The position numbers and the translations under genes were made by a program. 64,000 nucleotides of DNA from Streptomyces tardus (GTDB lineage: Bacteria; Actinomycetota; Actinomycetes; Streptomycetales; Streptomycetaceae): positions 213,853 to 277,852 of the forward strand of contig NZ_JAELVF020000002.1 of NCBI RefSeq assembly GCF_018101125.2, in the 5' to 3' direction. The notes under the pieces are model-generated. The model searched no databases. It saw only the letters and a list, made by a program, of their open reading frames with translations, and was not told the origin of the DNA. Each line of letters starts with the position of its first letter. Position 1 is the first letter of the stretch. Of the stretch, positions 42,163 through 52,134 are shown one piece after another.

Positions 42163-44585
42163 AGGATGGTCTCCGGTTCCGGCGGAGGGCGAAGGCCCAT
42201 CGGTGCGTCGTACTCGCCATCGATGACGTGGACATTCAGAGTGCGGTCGAATCGTGCGTTGTACCTGGCGAGTAGGCCCCGGCTCAGTGGGATCAGCAGC
42301 CCGACGGCGAGCAGCGGATCACCCTTGGAATCGTTGAGTTCGCGGTACTCGTCGACATCTTCGCTGTGCAACACGTCGACGCCGTCGAACTGCTCGCTGA
42401 GCTTTTCGGCGAACTCGGTTCGGTCGTGGAACGGGTCGGTGAAGGTGAGGAAGGTCGTGGCGAAGGCGTCGCGAGCGTCACGTGCTTCGTCTGCCCACTT
42501 CTGTCCCCAGGCCGTGTCGTACGCGATCTGGAGAAGCCGGTCGATGTCGTGCTCGGAGAGGGTTTCGATGCCCTCCTTCACCAGTGTGTTGAGCGCCAGC
42601 CATGCGGCATCGACGGCGGCAGCCTCGTACGGACGATGGCTGTCGCCGCGGTGTACTCGGAATTCGACAGCACCGTCGGGGTGCCGTCCGCGTCGGTTGA
42701 CCCGGCCCGCTCGCTGGGCGACAGCCTCGATCGGAGCGACCTCCACCGCCCCTCTGTCGAAGTCGAGTTGGAGCGAGACTTCGACGGTCTGCGTCGCGAC
42801 GACAAGACCACCACGGCGCGGCTTCTCCTTTGCCCGGCGCTCGGGGTGGCGGGTCAGCAGGTTGCTCTCGATGGCGTCGCGGTCCCGATTCTTGAAGCGG
42901 GAGTGAAGCAGCAAGGCCGCGTAGGGGTCAGCCGGCTGGCCTTCCCGGGCTGTGCGGGACAGCTCCGTGAACAGCTGCTGCGCCACGGCAACGGTGTTGG
43001 TGACCGCAAGGACGCTGTGGCCCTCCCCCAGCCAGGAACGCAGCCGGTCGACGCTGGACGGAGAGGTGAGCGCGTCTTCGTCGAGTACGAGGCGGTGACG
43101 GACCGGGCTGGTGCCCTGTGGTGCACGGTGGATCGTCACCCGTTGCTTCAGGCTGTCGTCGATCAGGTCCACCATCGGCGGCGCGAGCGTCGCCGAGAGG
43201 ACAGCGGTGCGACTTCCGAGCCGCTCCCACAGGGCCATTGCCGCACACAGGCGCCCGAATGTCGCCGGCTCGTACGCGTGCAACTCGTCCAGGACGAACA
43301 GGGAGTTGGCTTGTTCCAGGAGGGTGGAGGAGTGGGCAGGTCCGGCGATGGCGGCTCGCAGAAGCTGGTGAGGTGTGGCCACCCGCAGGCGTTGGGTGAA
43401 GAGCCGCATGGCGTTGGCACGGGCACGAGCCTGTCGGGCCATGGTCGCGCTCGGGGCGGCACGCTGCTCCTCGCCGGAGTCTGACGACGGGCAATCGTCT
43501 TCCACGGCCTGGTTGAGCAGGGTGTGGGCGACTGTCCCGTGCAGAAGACCGATGTCGGGAACGTCGTCGCCAGGAGCTGCGATGAGATCACGCTCGAAGC
43601 GGCGACGAACGGCGTTGAGGGATGCGCGGTAGGGCAGCGTCCAGACCACTCGTGGCAAGCCAGGCATCACCGCCAGCCGGCGTGCGGCCCAGGCAAGTCC
43701 GGCTTCCGTCTTGCCACTTCCGGTCGGGGCGACCAGTACGAGGTGGCTGTCGGCCTCTGCTGCGTGGCGCTGATGCTCGTACGGCACGTACGCCAGCCGC
43801 TCGAGGTAGTCGAAGGGCAGGGGTATGTGGGTCTGCAGGCGTTCGTGTGCGGAGCCTGCGTGGTCGGCGAGCGTCAGCGCCCCCTGCGCGAGGACCGCGA
43901 GAAGACCGTGGTTCGCCTTGACCGGGCTGCGCCACACGTCGAGGAGGTGTTCAAGGAGTCGGCGGGAGCGTTCGGCCAGGGTGGGGGCGTCCTGAGGTTC
44001 AGGTGGCGGATCGGTACCGAGTGCGCCGGACAGCCAGGCCACCAGCTCGCAGTGTCGCCGCCGGGGCACCTGGGTCTGGTCGCCGCCGGACCGAGGCGTG
44101 CTGGTGAAGGCCTCAGGCCAGTTGGTGCGCTGGTTGTACATCTGCGCCAGGCTGAGTTTGCTCCCGGTGGCGCTGCCGTACGAAGGGTGCAGGGCACGGT
44201 GGTGGGTGGCGACGAGCGTCGCCACCATCAGCCGGTCCTGGTCCGTCCAGCTTGCTGCGAGCGCGAAGATGTCGACGTATGCCAGGGAGAGCACCTCGTG
44301 TCGCTCACCCCACCGCTGACCGCCCGGGCGGATCTGCTCCTGGAAGCCTTCGGCGATCTTGCCTGTGTCGTGGAGGAGCGCAGCGAGGCGCACACGGGTC
44401 CAGAAGGCGGGTTCGGTGGCCAGGATGCCGGCCGAGGCGACGCGTTCCTCGATCTGCCCCACCGCTTGGTGAACGATCCGTGAGTGCGTGGTCAGGCGCT
44501 CTGGGTCTTGCTTGGGAGTGGACTTGGCACGGATACCGGTGAGCCCATGGGGCGTTGCCGGGCGGTCTAAGGAGTCAGAAGCCAC
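42159..44585 (-). CDS. cas3: Cas3 helicase-nuclease, type I-B
   Basis: An 808-residue Cas3, the DNA-degrading enzyme recruited by Cascade. The N-terminal HD nuclease has HDTGK at residues 72-76 and ATHHRALH further on. The superfamily 2 helicase has VAPTGSGKTEAGL (Walker A, about residue 290), FVLDELHAYEP (DExH, about 432), VLSATLAPP, and ATQTVEVSLQLDFD with QRAGRVNRRG (motifs V and VI). All motifs are intact. The gene overlaps cas5 by 19 bp and cas4 by 4 bp, consistent with one transcript. Confidence 0.94.
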   Translation of the reverse strand: MASDSLDRPATPHGLTGIRAKSTPKQDPERLTTHSRIVHQAVGQIEERVASAGILATEPAFWTRVRLAALLHDTGKIAEGFQEQIRPGGQRWGERHEVLSLAYVDIFALAASWTDQDRLMVATLVATHHRALHPSYGSATGSKLSLAQMYNQRTNWPEAFTSTPRSGGDQTQVPRRRHCELVAWLSGALGTDPPPEPQDAPTLAERSRRLLEHLLDVWRSPVKANHGLLAVLAQGALTLADHAGSAHERLQTHIPLPFDYLERLAYVPYEHQRHAAEADSHLVLVAPTGSGKTEAGLAWAARRLAVMPGLPRVVWTLPYRASLNAVRRRFERDLIAAPGDDVPDIGLLHGTVAHTLLNQAVEDDCPSSDSGEEQRAAPSATMARQARARANAMRLFTQRLRVATPHQLLRAAIAGPAHSSTLLEQANSLFVLDELHAYEPATFGRLCAAMALWERLGSRTAVLSATLAPPMVDLIDDSLKQRVTIHRAPQGTSPVRHRLVLDEDALTSPSSVDRLRSWLGEGHSVLAVTNTVAVAQQLFTELSRTAREGQPADPYAALLLHSRFKNRDRDAIESNLLTRHPERRAKEKPRRGGLVVATQTVEVSLQLDFDRGAVEVAPIEAVAQRAGRVNRRGRHPDGAVEFRVHRGDSHRPYEAAAVDAAWLALNTLVKEGIETLSEHDIDRLLQIAYDTAWGQKWADEARDARDAFATTFLTFTDPFHDRTEFAEKLSEQFDGVDVLHSEDVDEYRELNDSKGDPLLAVGLLIPLSRGLLARYNARFDRTLNVHVIDGEYDAPMGLRPPPEPETIL

Positions 44586-45244
44586 ACTGCCTGTCCGTTC
44601 TCGTCCCGGTGTGCGCCGCGGACCGGAGATTCTCCGGTGTCCGTGTCGTCACACCACAAGTAGTCGGCCCAGCGGGTGCTGAGGCGGTCGACGGAGACGC
44701 TGGCCGCCATACGGTGGACCGTCGCAGACGGGACGTCATGGCTCGCCGTCGGTGCCACCGCGTGGCCCACGTGTGCGCTCTCGGCAGGGCGCAGGGTGAC
44801 GGCATCCACGCGGAGGGGGTGGACGAGGTCCTGTGAACGCCCCAGACGCAGCGGCCAGCGAGGGCGTCGCAGAGCCCGCGCGACCCTCGCCCCTTCCTCC
44901 CCGGGCAACCAGACCGTCAGGTGTACGAAGGCGAGGAACGGACGGTCCCGAATCGTCATGCCTCCCTTCACTCCACGAACTCGCCCTGCGACAGCGGGAT
45001 TTGAACCGTCCGCGGAGATCGGGTGGTACGTCTCGGCGTCCACGCCTCCGCCTTCGGCCCACGCAGCGATACCCAGCGGGAGTGGTTCCGCCACTTCTCC
45101 GGTAGCGGCAGCCAGTAGCCCTCGAACCGTGGAGGGCGGTGGGACCGGCAACCCACGGGTGAGGCCGGGGAAGAGCGGATCGCGAAACGAGGCGACAGGC
45201 GCCCAGAACTGAGCTCGCCAAGCATGAACGGATTCTGGTGCCAT
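44567..45244 (-). CDS. cas5: Cas5, type I-B (Cas5t-like)
   Basis: A 225-residue RAMP subunit that caps the 5' handle of the crRNA in Cascade. The N-terminus reads VHAWRAQFWAPVASFRDPLF, followed by LPVPPPSTVRGLLAAATGEV, the usual Cas5 opening (P.P.S...GLLAAA). The C-terminal half has WPLRLGRSQDLVHPLRVDAV, the GRS.DL motif of Cas5. The ATG at 45244 is 5 bp after the cas7 stop; the frame is open a little further upstream. It fits cas7-cas5-cas3 order of I-B. Confidence 0.88.
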   Translation of the reverse strand: MAPESVHAWRAQFWAPVASFRDPLFPGLTRGLPVPPPSTVRGLLAAATGEVAEPLPLGIAAWAEGGGVDAETYHPISADGSNPAVAGRVRGVKGGMTIRDRPFLAFVHLTVWLPGEEGARVARALRRPRWPLRLGRSQDLVHPLRVDAVTLRPAESAHVGHAVAPTASHDVPSATVHRMAASVSVDRLSTRWADYLWCDDTDTGESPVRGAHRDENGQAVWLLTP

Positions 45245-45249
45245 CGAAC

Positions 45250-46308
45250 TCACCGGGCGGGGTCGTCGAACCACGCGTCGAGCTGCCCCTCACGCATGTC
45301 AGCGGCCAGCCTGCGCAGGATCGTGCGGGGGTGGTCGATGACGATGGTCCCCGCTTCGATCTCCTCCGCACACTCCTTCTCGAAGTCCTCACGCATCACG
45401 TCACGAAAGCCGGGGCGCCAGCCAACGCGGACCGGCGCCTCCCACTCGCCGTCCCACGCTTCAAGCTCTCGCCGCAGTACGTCACCACGCAGTCGAACTC
45501 CCATGCCGTCTTCGCCATCGAGGCAGTGAGCGAGCGGGTTGATGCCTCCCTTGAAGGGGACCATCACGATCAGCGAAGGCACCCGGTCCCCGTAGTGCAG
45601 AGCCTGTTTGGCCCCGCCGCTGAGATGTGCCAGGGCTTCCAACAGGACTGCCGCACGAGAGCGGCGTTCCTCGATCGGCAACCGCACAGCCGGCTGGTCG
45701 CGGAACGTGGTCGCCGTGGCACCGACCTTCGCCGCCTCAGCCAGCTGGAGGGCCTGGTTCTCGTCCAGGTAGTTGGGCCTGCCCACCCCGTTGCTGTTGG
45801 GGAGCGTGAACGTCCCGATCCGAGGCATATCGAGCAGGAAAGGAGCTGCGAGGTCCGCCGTGTAGAACTCGTGCCCGTGCAGGACCGGTTCCGAGACACC
45901 TCGCGACATGACACCGAAGTCCTCCGTGGGAGGGGCCGCTTCGACCGACATGAGGGTTCCCAGCATGAACGGGCTGTCGCGCAACGTCGTGGCCGCGTCG
46001 TCCTTCTTCGCGCCCGCCCGCATGTACCCGAAGAGGTCGTCGTCGGCGTAACGCACCGGATCAGCCTCGGTGTTGGCTTTCTGCGCCTTGTTCTGCGCTT
46101 TCCCCACCCGGGTGACCGGTGAAGGTACGGAGCCGAGTTCGACCATGCCGTCCCGGGTCCACCGCCGAACGGCCTGGGCGGAGACATACGGGTACTTCCG
46201 CCCGCGGATCCTCGCGAACTTCACCCGCGATGTGGTCTCCTCCCCCTTGCCGTTGTTGGGCGCGCCCGCCTCAACTGCGAGCACCATCTTCCCCGCCAGG
46301 TAGGCCAT
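45250..46308 (-). CDS. cas7: Cas7, type I-B (Cst2/DevR-like)
   Basis: A 352-residue backbone subunit of the I-B Cascade. The start MAYLAGKMVLAVEAGAPNNG with TTSRVKFARIRGRKYPYVSAQAVRRW matches Cst2/DevR (autoregulator) proteins: the RGRKYPYVSAQA region is typical. Later SRGVSEPVLHGHEFYTADLA and ALAHLSGGAKQALHYGDR are also family-like. It would coat the spacer part of the crRNA in several copies. Its ATG shares one base with the cas8 stop (TAATG), so it is translated with cas8. Confidence 0.88.
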   Translation of the reverse strand: MAYLAGKMVLAVEAGAPNNGKGEETTSRVKFARIRGRKYPYVSAQAVRRWTRDGMVELGSVPSPVTRVGKAQNKAQKANTEADPVRYADDDLFGYMRAGAKKDDAATTLRDSPFMLGTLMSVEAAPPTEDFGVMSRGVSEPVLHGHEFYTADLAAPFLLDMPRIGTFTLPNSNGVGRPNYLDENQALQLAEAAKVGATATTFRDQPAVRLPIEERRSRAAVLLEALAHLSGGAKQALHYGDRVPSLIVMVPFKGGINPLAHCLDGEDGMGVRLRGDVLRRELEAWDGEWEAPVRVGWRPGFRDVMREDFEKECAEEIEAGTIVIDHPRTILRRLAADMREGQLDAWFDDPAR

Positions 46309-47723
46309 TACGCCGGTCCCATCTCGTCGTCGAACACCGATTTCTGCAACAACTGCTCAACCGGGTCGTCCACTTCTTCCTCTGCCTTGTCGTTCACCGC
46401 TACGCCGCGCTCCCGCAGAAGCTCCAGTACGTGCGCCGCCAGCAGCATTCGCTGCTCCCAGGCGCGAGGCCGTTGCTGAATCAACGGTTCCCAGTGCTGC
46501 GGCTGGGCCCCCACTTCCCGCCCGTCAAGCGTCAGGCGAAAGTGCGCCTGCAGCAGCAAGGCGCCCAGCCTGTAGTCGTTGAGTGCGACCGACCGGTATT
46601 CGGCCAGGCGCCCGCGCGGGCTTCCGCTGCCGTGTTCGATCCAGTCCGCGATCACTGTCGCTACGGGCTTCAGATCGGTCTTCATACCCAGAACCTCCTC
46701 GGCATAGGTGAAAGCAAGCCGGCTGAGGGCGGCTCGATCCCTTGCCCGCCATGCACGATCAGGATCTTGCAGGAGATAGTGAAGTTGCGAAATCAGTGAC
46801 CTGCTGCGTCCGTCCTCAGCTTCGAACAACAGTCGCGCCGCCTCGGCGGGCCCACTTGTGGTCACCTGGCCGTTCTTGTCGCGGCGCGTCAAAGACCGTT
46901 GCAACAACAGCCACCCCAGGCGGAGTTCGGCGTTCCCATCGACCCTGGCCAGGAAAAGAGGAACAGCCCGACGGGTCTGGGTCACCCGCAGCCAGGGATC
47001 TTGGTTGTCGTTCTTGAAGCTCCACAACGTGGCGGCGGCCGGCAGCAGCGGCTGCAGCGAGCGCAGTGCGTGGGCAGCGACTTGCTCCGCGCGCGCCCCC
47101 GGAGGGAGCCCGCCGAAACCGAGCTGCATCACACGTTGTGCGTTGCGCACATTGCGCTCCGCGAATTCCCGCTCCGCCGCGCCGACTTCGCACGAGAGCA
47201 CCGTGGCCGATCCCACCGTCACCCACGCGCCGTACGGCAGGGCCCACATCGCGATACGACAGCCTCGGCACACTGGCCAGCCCGGCACACCCGGCGGCAG
47301 GGTGTTCAGTGCCTTGTTGGTGTCGAACAGGGGAAGTGTGGATTTCGCCCATACGGCGGTCGCTGCGGCCCCACAGAACGTACAGGGTCGCTCCGGCTCT
47401 CCTGCGAGCTCAGGCGCGAACATCTCGGCGATGCTCACTTCCAGCACGGCGCGGTCGCGAGACCGTTTGCTGTGGGTGGCCTTGGAGTTCGGGTAGAGCG
47501 CGAAGAGCACCTTCCACCAGTCGTAAGCGGCAGTCCCCTTCCCGGCTGAGGCCGCGTTCACGACATCAGCCACCAGCCGCGAGACCACAGCGTCCAAATC
47601 GCCGCTCGTGGCGCCCTGCGGCGCAGGTCTGTCAGCAAGCACCGCCACGGCCCAGGCCCCTGCACGTTGCAGCGGATGACTCGTCAACGACAGCGGCGCC
47701 ACCGCCTCCTTCACCCCGCTCAC
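46308..47723 (-). CDS. cas8: Cas8, type I-B large subunit (Cst1-like)
   Basis: A 471-residue large subunit, expected to read the PAM and recruit Cas3. A zinc-finger-like pair lies at Cys114/Cys117 (CTFC) and Cys152/Cys155 (CRGC), as in Cst1/Cas8b proteins of the Tneap type. A helical C-terminal half ends in an acidic tail (EEEVDDPVEQLLQ). The GTG at 47723 overlaps the cas6 TGA (GTGA) and is chosen for coupling; upstream codons fall inside cas6. Sequence similarity in this family is low, so the call rests also on position between cas6 and cas7. Confidence 0.82.
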   Translation of the reverse strand: MSGVKEAVAPLSLTSHPLQRAGAWAVAVLADRPAPQGATSGDLDAVVSRLVADVVNAASAGKGTAAYDWWKVLFALYPNSKATHSKRSRDRAVLEVSIAEMFAPELAGEPERPCTFCGAAATAVWAKSTLPLFDTNKALNTLPPGVPGWPVCRGCRIAMWALPYGAWVTVGSATVLSCEVGAAEREFAERNVRNAQRVMQLGFGGLPPGARAEQVAAHALRSLQPLLPAAATLWSFKNDNQDPWLRVTQTRRAVPLFLARVDGNAELRLGWLLLQRSLTRRDKNGQVTTSGPAEAARLLFEAEDGRSRSLISQLHYLLQDPDRAWRARDRAALSRLAFTYAEEVLGMKTDLKPVATVIADWIEHGSGSPRGRLAEYRSVALNDYRLGALLLQAHFRLTLDGREVGAQPQHWEPLIQQRPRAWEQRMLLAAHVLELLRERGVAVNDKAEEEVDDPVEQLLQKSVFDDEMGPA

Positions 47724-48409
47724 CGAATCCACCCGAAGCCCTGAACAGTGTCCAGCCCCAACCCCCACGACCGCAGACCGTCCACGAAGCGTGCGTCAGC
47801 CTCCATCGCGACCCGCACCTGAGCACCGATACGAGGTGCTCCCCGCACACTGAAACGCCGCCGCGGTCCGCTCTCCAGAACCTGAAGCCCAGTAGGCGCC
47901 GGAAGCCCGAGAACGTCCGCCTTGTGCGTCAGGTTGTGCTGCAGCCGCTCGAGATAGTGCGCGTCTCCCGGCAGGAGATAGCGGTTCTCGTGCTTGACGA
48001 TCACAGGCGTGGCCGTACCAAGCTCCACCGGCCCGTCCCCCGCCGGCGCGGAGACATCAACAGCGAATCCCCGGATGCCGAGACGAGCAGAGCCCCACAC
48101 AAGCTCGGACCGGGTGGCCAGGGCGGCAATCAACGCCGCCGCGATCTCCGGAACCGGCGAGCCGAACCACAACGCCCCATCCCGCGACGTCGTGTATACG
48201 CCGTTCTTCCTCGGAGCGCCCTTGAACTGCGGGCTCGTCGTTCCCAGCGGCTTGAGAGGCTGGCCCTTCCACCCCGTGTCGTGCAACGACTGTGCCAGTT
48301 CACGATTCTGGCTGCCGATCAGGTCATAGACCACGCCCCGAGCCGGACCGTGGACTTCGTTCCACGGCAAGCTCGGAACGTTCGCGTCGACGTCCACCCT
48401 GACCCGCAT
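47720..48409 (-). CDS. cas6: Cas6 crRNA-processing endonuclease
   Basis: A 229-residue Cas6, which cuts the repeat RNA to make crRNAs. It begins MRVRVDVDANVPSLPWNEVH, has a YDLIG segment, and closes with the glycine-rich motif WGLGLDTVQGFGWI, diagnostic of Cas6. The ATG at 48409 follows TTGGGAG at correct spacing. It is the first gene of the I-B operon and is divergent from array 3. As the only intact Cas6 in the island, and with the 25-nt core shared by all repeats, it probably processes all three arrays and supplies the III-Dv complex too. Confidence 0.92.
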   Translation of the reverse strand: MRVRVDVDANVPSLPWNEVHGPARGVVYDLIGSQNRELAQSLHDTGWKGQPLKPLGTTSPQFKGAPRKNGVYTTSRDGALWFGSPVPEIAAALIAALATRSELVWGSARLGIRGFAVDVSAPAGDGPVELGTATPVIVKHENRYLLPGDAHYLERLQHNLTHKADVLGLPAPTGLQVLESGPRRRFSVRGAPRIGAQVRVAMEADARFVDGLRSWGLGLDTVQGFGWIR

Positions 48410-48660
48410 CCCACTCCCAAGTCTTGCTGGTTCAGCGACAGTTGAGCCCTCGCACATAGACCTCAAGGGCTGCGAAGCACTGTATTGCGACAGGGGAACA
48501 AAGGTGATGAGAACGCATAAATAGCCAGAAACATCACTGTGCGTGACCGAATGCCGTCACCTCAGCCGACCGCCCGCCCTCACCGTGCTGAGCTCGTAAG
48601 CTAGCCGGTGCCACTGACAATGGCTCAGGAACGTCAACACCCGAACCAGCCCACCACTCT

Positions 48661-48751
48661 GACCTGCACTGATGCACTACCGCCAGAACGCTGCAAAAAC
48701 CGACCCGGCAGCCCACCCCAAGACCACCCCGACCAGCAGCTTTACCCTCGG
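48661..48751 (+). promoter_or_regulatory. CRISPR leader 3
   Basis: GACCTGCACTGATGCACTAC, CGCCAGAACGCTGCA, a C/A-rich run and TTTACCCTCGG next to repeat 1. It lies in the 342-bp region between cas6 (minus) and array 3 (plus), which must also hold the cas6 promoter. Confidence 0.82.
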
Positions 48752-51602
48752 GTCCTCATCAGCCCTGGAGGGCTCGCAACACCTGGCGGCGGTAGACGAC
48801 TGCCGGCCCTGTACGCGCGTCCTCATCAGCCCTGGAGGGCTCGCAACAGCGTGCTCCGGCCCAGCCCTGTGCGCTCCTGCAGCGTCCTCATCAGCCCTGG
48901 AGGGCTCGCAACACTGGCACACCGCCGAGCGCGGCGCCGTGGCGTCGTCCTCATCAGCCCTGGAGGGCTCGCAACAATGGCTGGACATCCATAAGGGGTT
49001 CCTTGCCCACGTCCTCATCAGCCCTGGAGGGCTCGCAACCCGCTCCCCATCGGTTTTCCCTACCTCACCGACAGGACGTCCTCATCAGCCCTGGAGGGCT
49101 CGCAACGCGATTACTGCCCCCGGGGCTCGTATCGGTAATCTCTCCGACGTCCTCATCAGCCCTGGAGGGCTCGCAACACGTGCTCGATCCAGCGTCCGCC
49201 GCGGGTCAGGTAGTCCTCATCAGCCCTGGAGGGCTCGCAACGCGAGCGCCCTCCACCCCAGCGGGACGTACATGTCGCGTCCTCATCAGCCCTGGAGGGC
49301 TCGCAACGCGGACATGGCCGAAGCGAACGACCACACGACACCGAGTCCTCATCAGCCCTGGAGGGCTCGCAACAGCGGGAGGGCCTCGACCCGGACGCCG
49401 CCGAGGGGGTCCTCATCAGCCCTGGAGGGCTCGCAACACGACAGGGCCGCATCGGGGCCGTCCGACCAGCCCTGTCCTCATCAGCCCTGGAGGGCTCGCA
49501 ACTCCGACACCATGATCGGGTCGGGCCGCTCCTCCCCCTTGTCCTCATCAGCCCTGGAGGGCTCGCAACTCGTAGCTGCGGATGATCCCGAGCTCCATCT
49601 GCATCGTCCTCATCAGCCCTGGAGGGCTCGCAACGCGGGGGTGGGTACTGTGGTGGCCATAACGGCACTCCGTCCTCATCAGCCCTGGAGGGCTCGCAAC
49701 CAGATCGCCGGTCAGATCACCTACCGGGCGTCGCTCGTCCTCATCAGCCCTGGAGGGCTCGCAACGCCGCCGCGGTGGTGCGCAGGGCGGCGGCCTGGTC
49801 GGGTCCTCATCAGCCCTGGAGGGCTCGCAACAGGAGGAGGACGAGCGCTCGGGGTGGTCGGACGGGGTCCTCATCAGCCCTGGAGGGCTCGCAACCCTGG
49901 GTGTCCGAGCGTGTTCGCGAGGCGCGCGGCGAGTCCTCATCAGCCCTGGAGGGCTCGCAACGCGGGTCCGCGCTCAAGGGCGACTGGGTTGGCGTCGCGT
50001 CCTCATCAGCCCTGGAGGGCTCGCAACCCGTTCACGCGGTCGCTCCCCTGCTGCTCATCGTGTCCTCATCAGCCCTGGAGGGCTCGCAACACGTGGTAGG
50101 CGACGCGGTCCATGTCGGCGGCCATGCGGGTCCTCATCAGCCCTGGAGGGCTCGCAACTCCCACGTCAGGTACGAGTACGCGAACCGGGCGGCGACGTCC
50201 TCATCAGCCCTGGAGGGCTCGCAACATGAACTCGGGGTCGTCGTCGGTGTAGTCCTCAGGCGTCCTCATCAGCCCTGGAGGGCTCGCAACGTGGGTACAG
50301 CGGGGCCGTCGGCCAGGCGCTCGCCGGTCCTCATCAGCCCTGGAGGGCTCGCAACCTGAGCTGTCTGGACGTGGACGCTGAGTTCATGGCAGTCCTCATC
50401 AGCCCTGGAGGGCTCGCAACAGCGCTCCGCCGCGTTCTCCGCCGCCGCCTTCCACTTCGGTCCTCATCAGCCCTGGAGGGCTCGCAACGCGACGTAGTGC
50501 GTGGCGGCGCTGATGGCGAGGCCGGTCCTCATCAGCCCTGGAGGGCTCGCAACAGCGAAGCGAGTGGGCGAAGCCCTTGCCCCTGCGGTGGGGGTCCTCA
50601 TCAGCCCTGGAGGGCTCGCAACACGCCCTGCTTGGCGAGTTTCGCGTCGCTCGTGTGGGTCCTCATCAGCCCTGGAGGGCTCGCAACGCGGCAGCCGGAG
50701 GGCGGCGTGCACCTCCCGTTCCAGTCCTCATCAGCCCTGGAGGGCTCGCAACCACGTGCGGCTGGACGGCAAGTGGACGGTCAAGTCCTGTCCTCATCAG
50801 CCCTGGAGGGCTCGCAACGCGCGGCGGGCAGGGACACTTGCTCGCGCAGGACCCAGTCCTCATCAGCCCTGGAGGGCTCGCAACATGGCGTAGTAGGTTG
50901 CGCCATCGTCCCTCAGCAACGTCCTCATCAGCCCTGGAGGGCTCGCAACGAGAGCGGGTAGTTGATGTTGCGCTGGTGGAAGTAGCGTCCTCATCAGCCC
51001 TGGAGGGCTCGCAACCAGGAAAGGAGCCGGCTGATCGTCGACCGCCGGAGCGTCCTCATCAGCCCTGGAGGGCTCGCAACGCCGTCAATCGGCCTCATCG
51101 AAGCCGGCCGCGCCAGCGGTCCTCATCAGCCCTGGAGGGCTCGCAAAGCTCACGGCTGGCGTAGGTGTCGGGTCCGTAGGTGTGGCGGTCCTCATCAGCC
51201 CTGGAGGGCTCGCAACTTCACCGGTAGGCGGGCAGCTTCTGCTCCGCGGTGGTCCTCATCAGCCCTGGAGGGCTCGCAACCGAGGGCCTGGTCGACGGTG
51301 TAGCCGTACTTGGCCAGTCCTCATCAGCCCTGGAGGGCTCGCAACGGTGGGGGTCGGGAGGCGCGCGGAATGCGTGCCTGGGTCCTCATCAGCCCTGGAG
51401 GGCTCGCAACTCCGCTCCTGCGACCACTTCAGGTCGTCCCCGTCCGCGTCCTCATCAGCCCTGGAGGGCTCGCAACAGGGCCTCCAGAGCGCGGGTTACC
51501 AGTGTGTTCTGCGTCCTCATCAGCCCTCGAGGGCTCGCAACACCCGCTGCAGGCACTGGCTCAGGGGTTCGCCAATGCGTCCTCGTCAGCCCTGGAGGGG
51601 GT
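48752..51602 (+). CRISPR. CRISPR array 3 (about 44 repeats)
   Basis: Forty-four repeats of 29 bp, spaced 63-70 bp apart, from 48752 to the last at 51579. Each begins GTCC, then the common TCATCAGCCCTGGAGG and GCTCGCAAC core. Defects cluster at the right end: 51119 ends in AAAG, 51513 has CCTCGAGGG, and 51579 has CTCGTCAG and loses the 3' part. Leader at the left. It is the longest array and lies beside the intact cas6. No spacer was seen twice on reading, but this was not checked by computation. Confidence 0.97.
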
Positions 51603-51718
51603 CGGCCTGCTTTCGACGGAGCGGCCTTCACGCGGGGGCCGGGCCGTCGTCGAGGGCATGGTCAGCACCGTCGACGGCGCCGGCGCGGTCGGCCGGGTGG
51701 AAAGCGGGGCGGGCTCTG

Positions 51719-52084
51719 CTACTCGGGTTGGTACACGGCCCAGGTCTTCGGCGTCTCCGAGACCCGTACTGCGGTCAGTTCGGGGAACTCTCCGATCCAG
51801 CGGTCGAAGATCCAACGTGCCAGGTGCTCTGCGGAGGGCGAGAGGTCACCGAGGGCGTCGTTGAGGTGGCGGTGGTCCAGGGTGTCGTCGATCCACGCCT
51901 TGACGACGCCCAGTTCCCGGTAGTCGCGGACGAAGCCGACGTCCGACAACTGCTCGTCCTGGGCGCGGAGTTCGAGGACCACCACGTAGTTGTGCCCGTG
52001 CATCCGGGAGCACGGATGCCAGGAGGGCAGTCGGGCGAGCACGTGGCTGGCTGAGAAATTGAACTCCTTGGAAATTGTGTACAT
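51719..52084 (-). CDS. 6-carboxy-tetrahydropterin synthase (QueD)-like protein
   Basis: A 121-residue T-fold enzyme. The zinc-binding His residues are in FSASHVL and MHGHNYVV, the catalytic Cys is in SWHPCSRMHG, and DHRHLND supplies the second active-site part. The C-terminal Glu in RVSETPKTWA is the pterin anchor. QueD makes 6-carboxy-tetrahydropterin, the second step to 7-deazaguanines; relatives make sepiapterin or pyruvoyl-tetrahydropterin. No queC, queE or queF is nearby, so the pathway cannot be named. It lies right after array 3 on the opposite strand. Complete and apparently active. Confidence 0.88.
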   Translation of the reverse strand: MYTISKEFNFSASHVLARLPSWHPCSRMHGHNYVVVLELRAQDEQLSDVGFVRDYRELGVVKAWIDDTLDHRHLNDALGDLSPSAEHLARWIFDRWIGEFPELTAVRVSETPKTWAVYQPE

Positions 52085-52134
52085 GCCCGGCTTCGCGCCT
52101 TCTGCTCGACTTCGGCTCGTAGTGCGTCAATGTG

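Noticed and set aside
48672..50099. Long open frame (475 residues, repeated HQPWRARN units) through CRISPR array 3, and similar frames in arrays 1 and 2
   Set aside because: These arise because the CRISPR repeat lacks stop codons in several frames; they have no ribosome site and their sequence is only repeat plus spacer.
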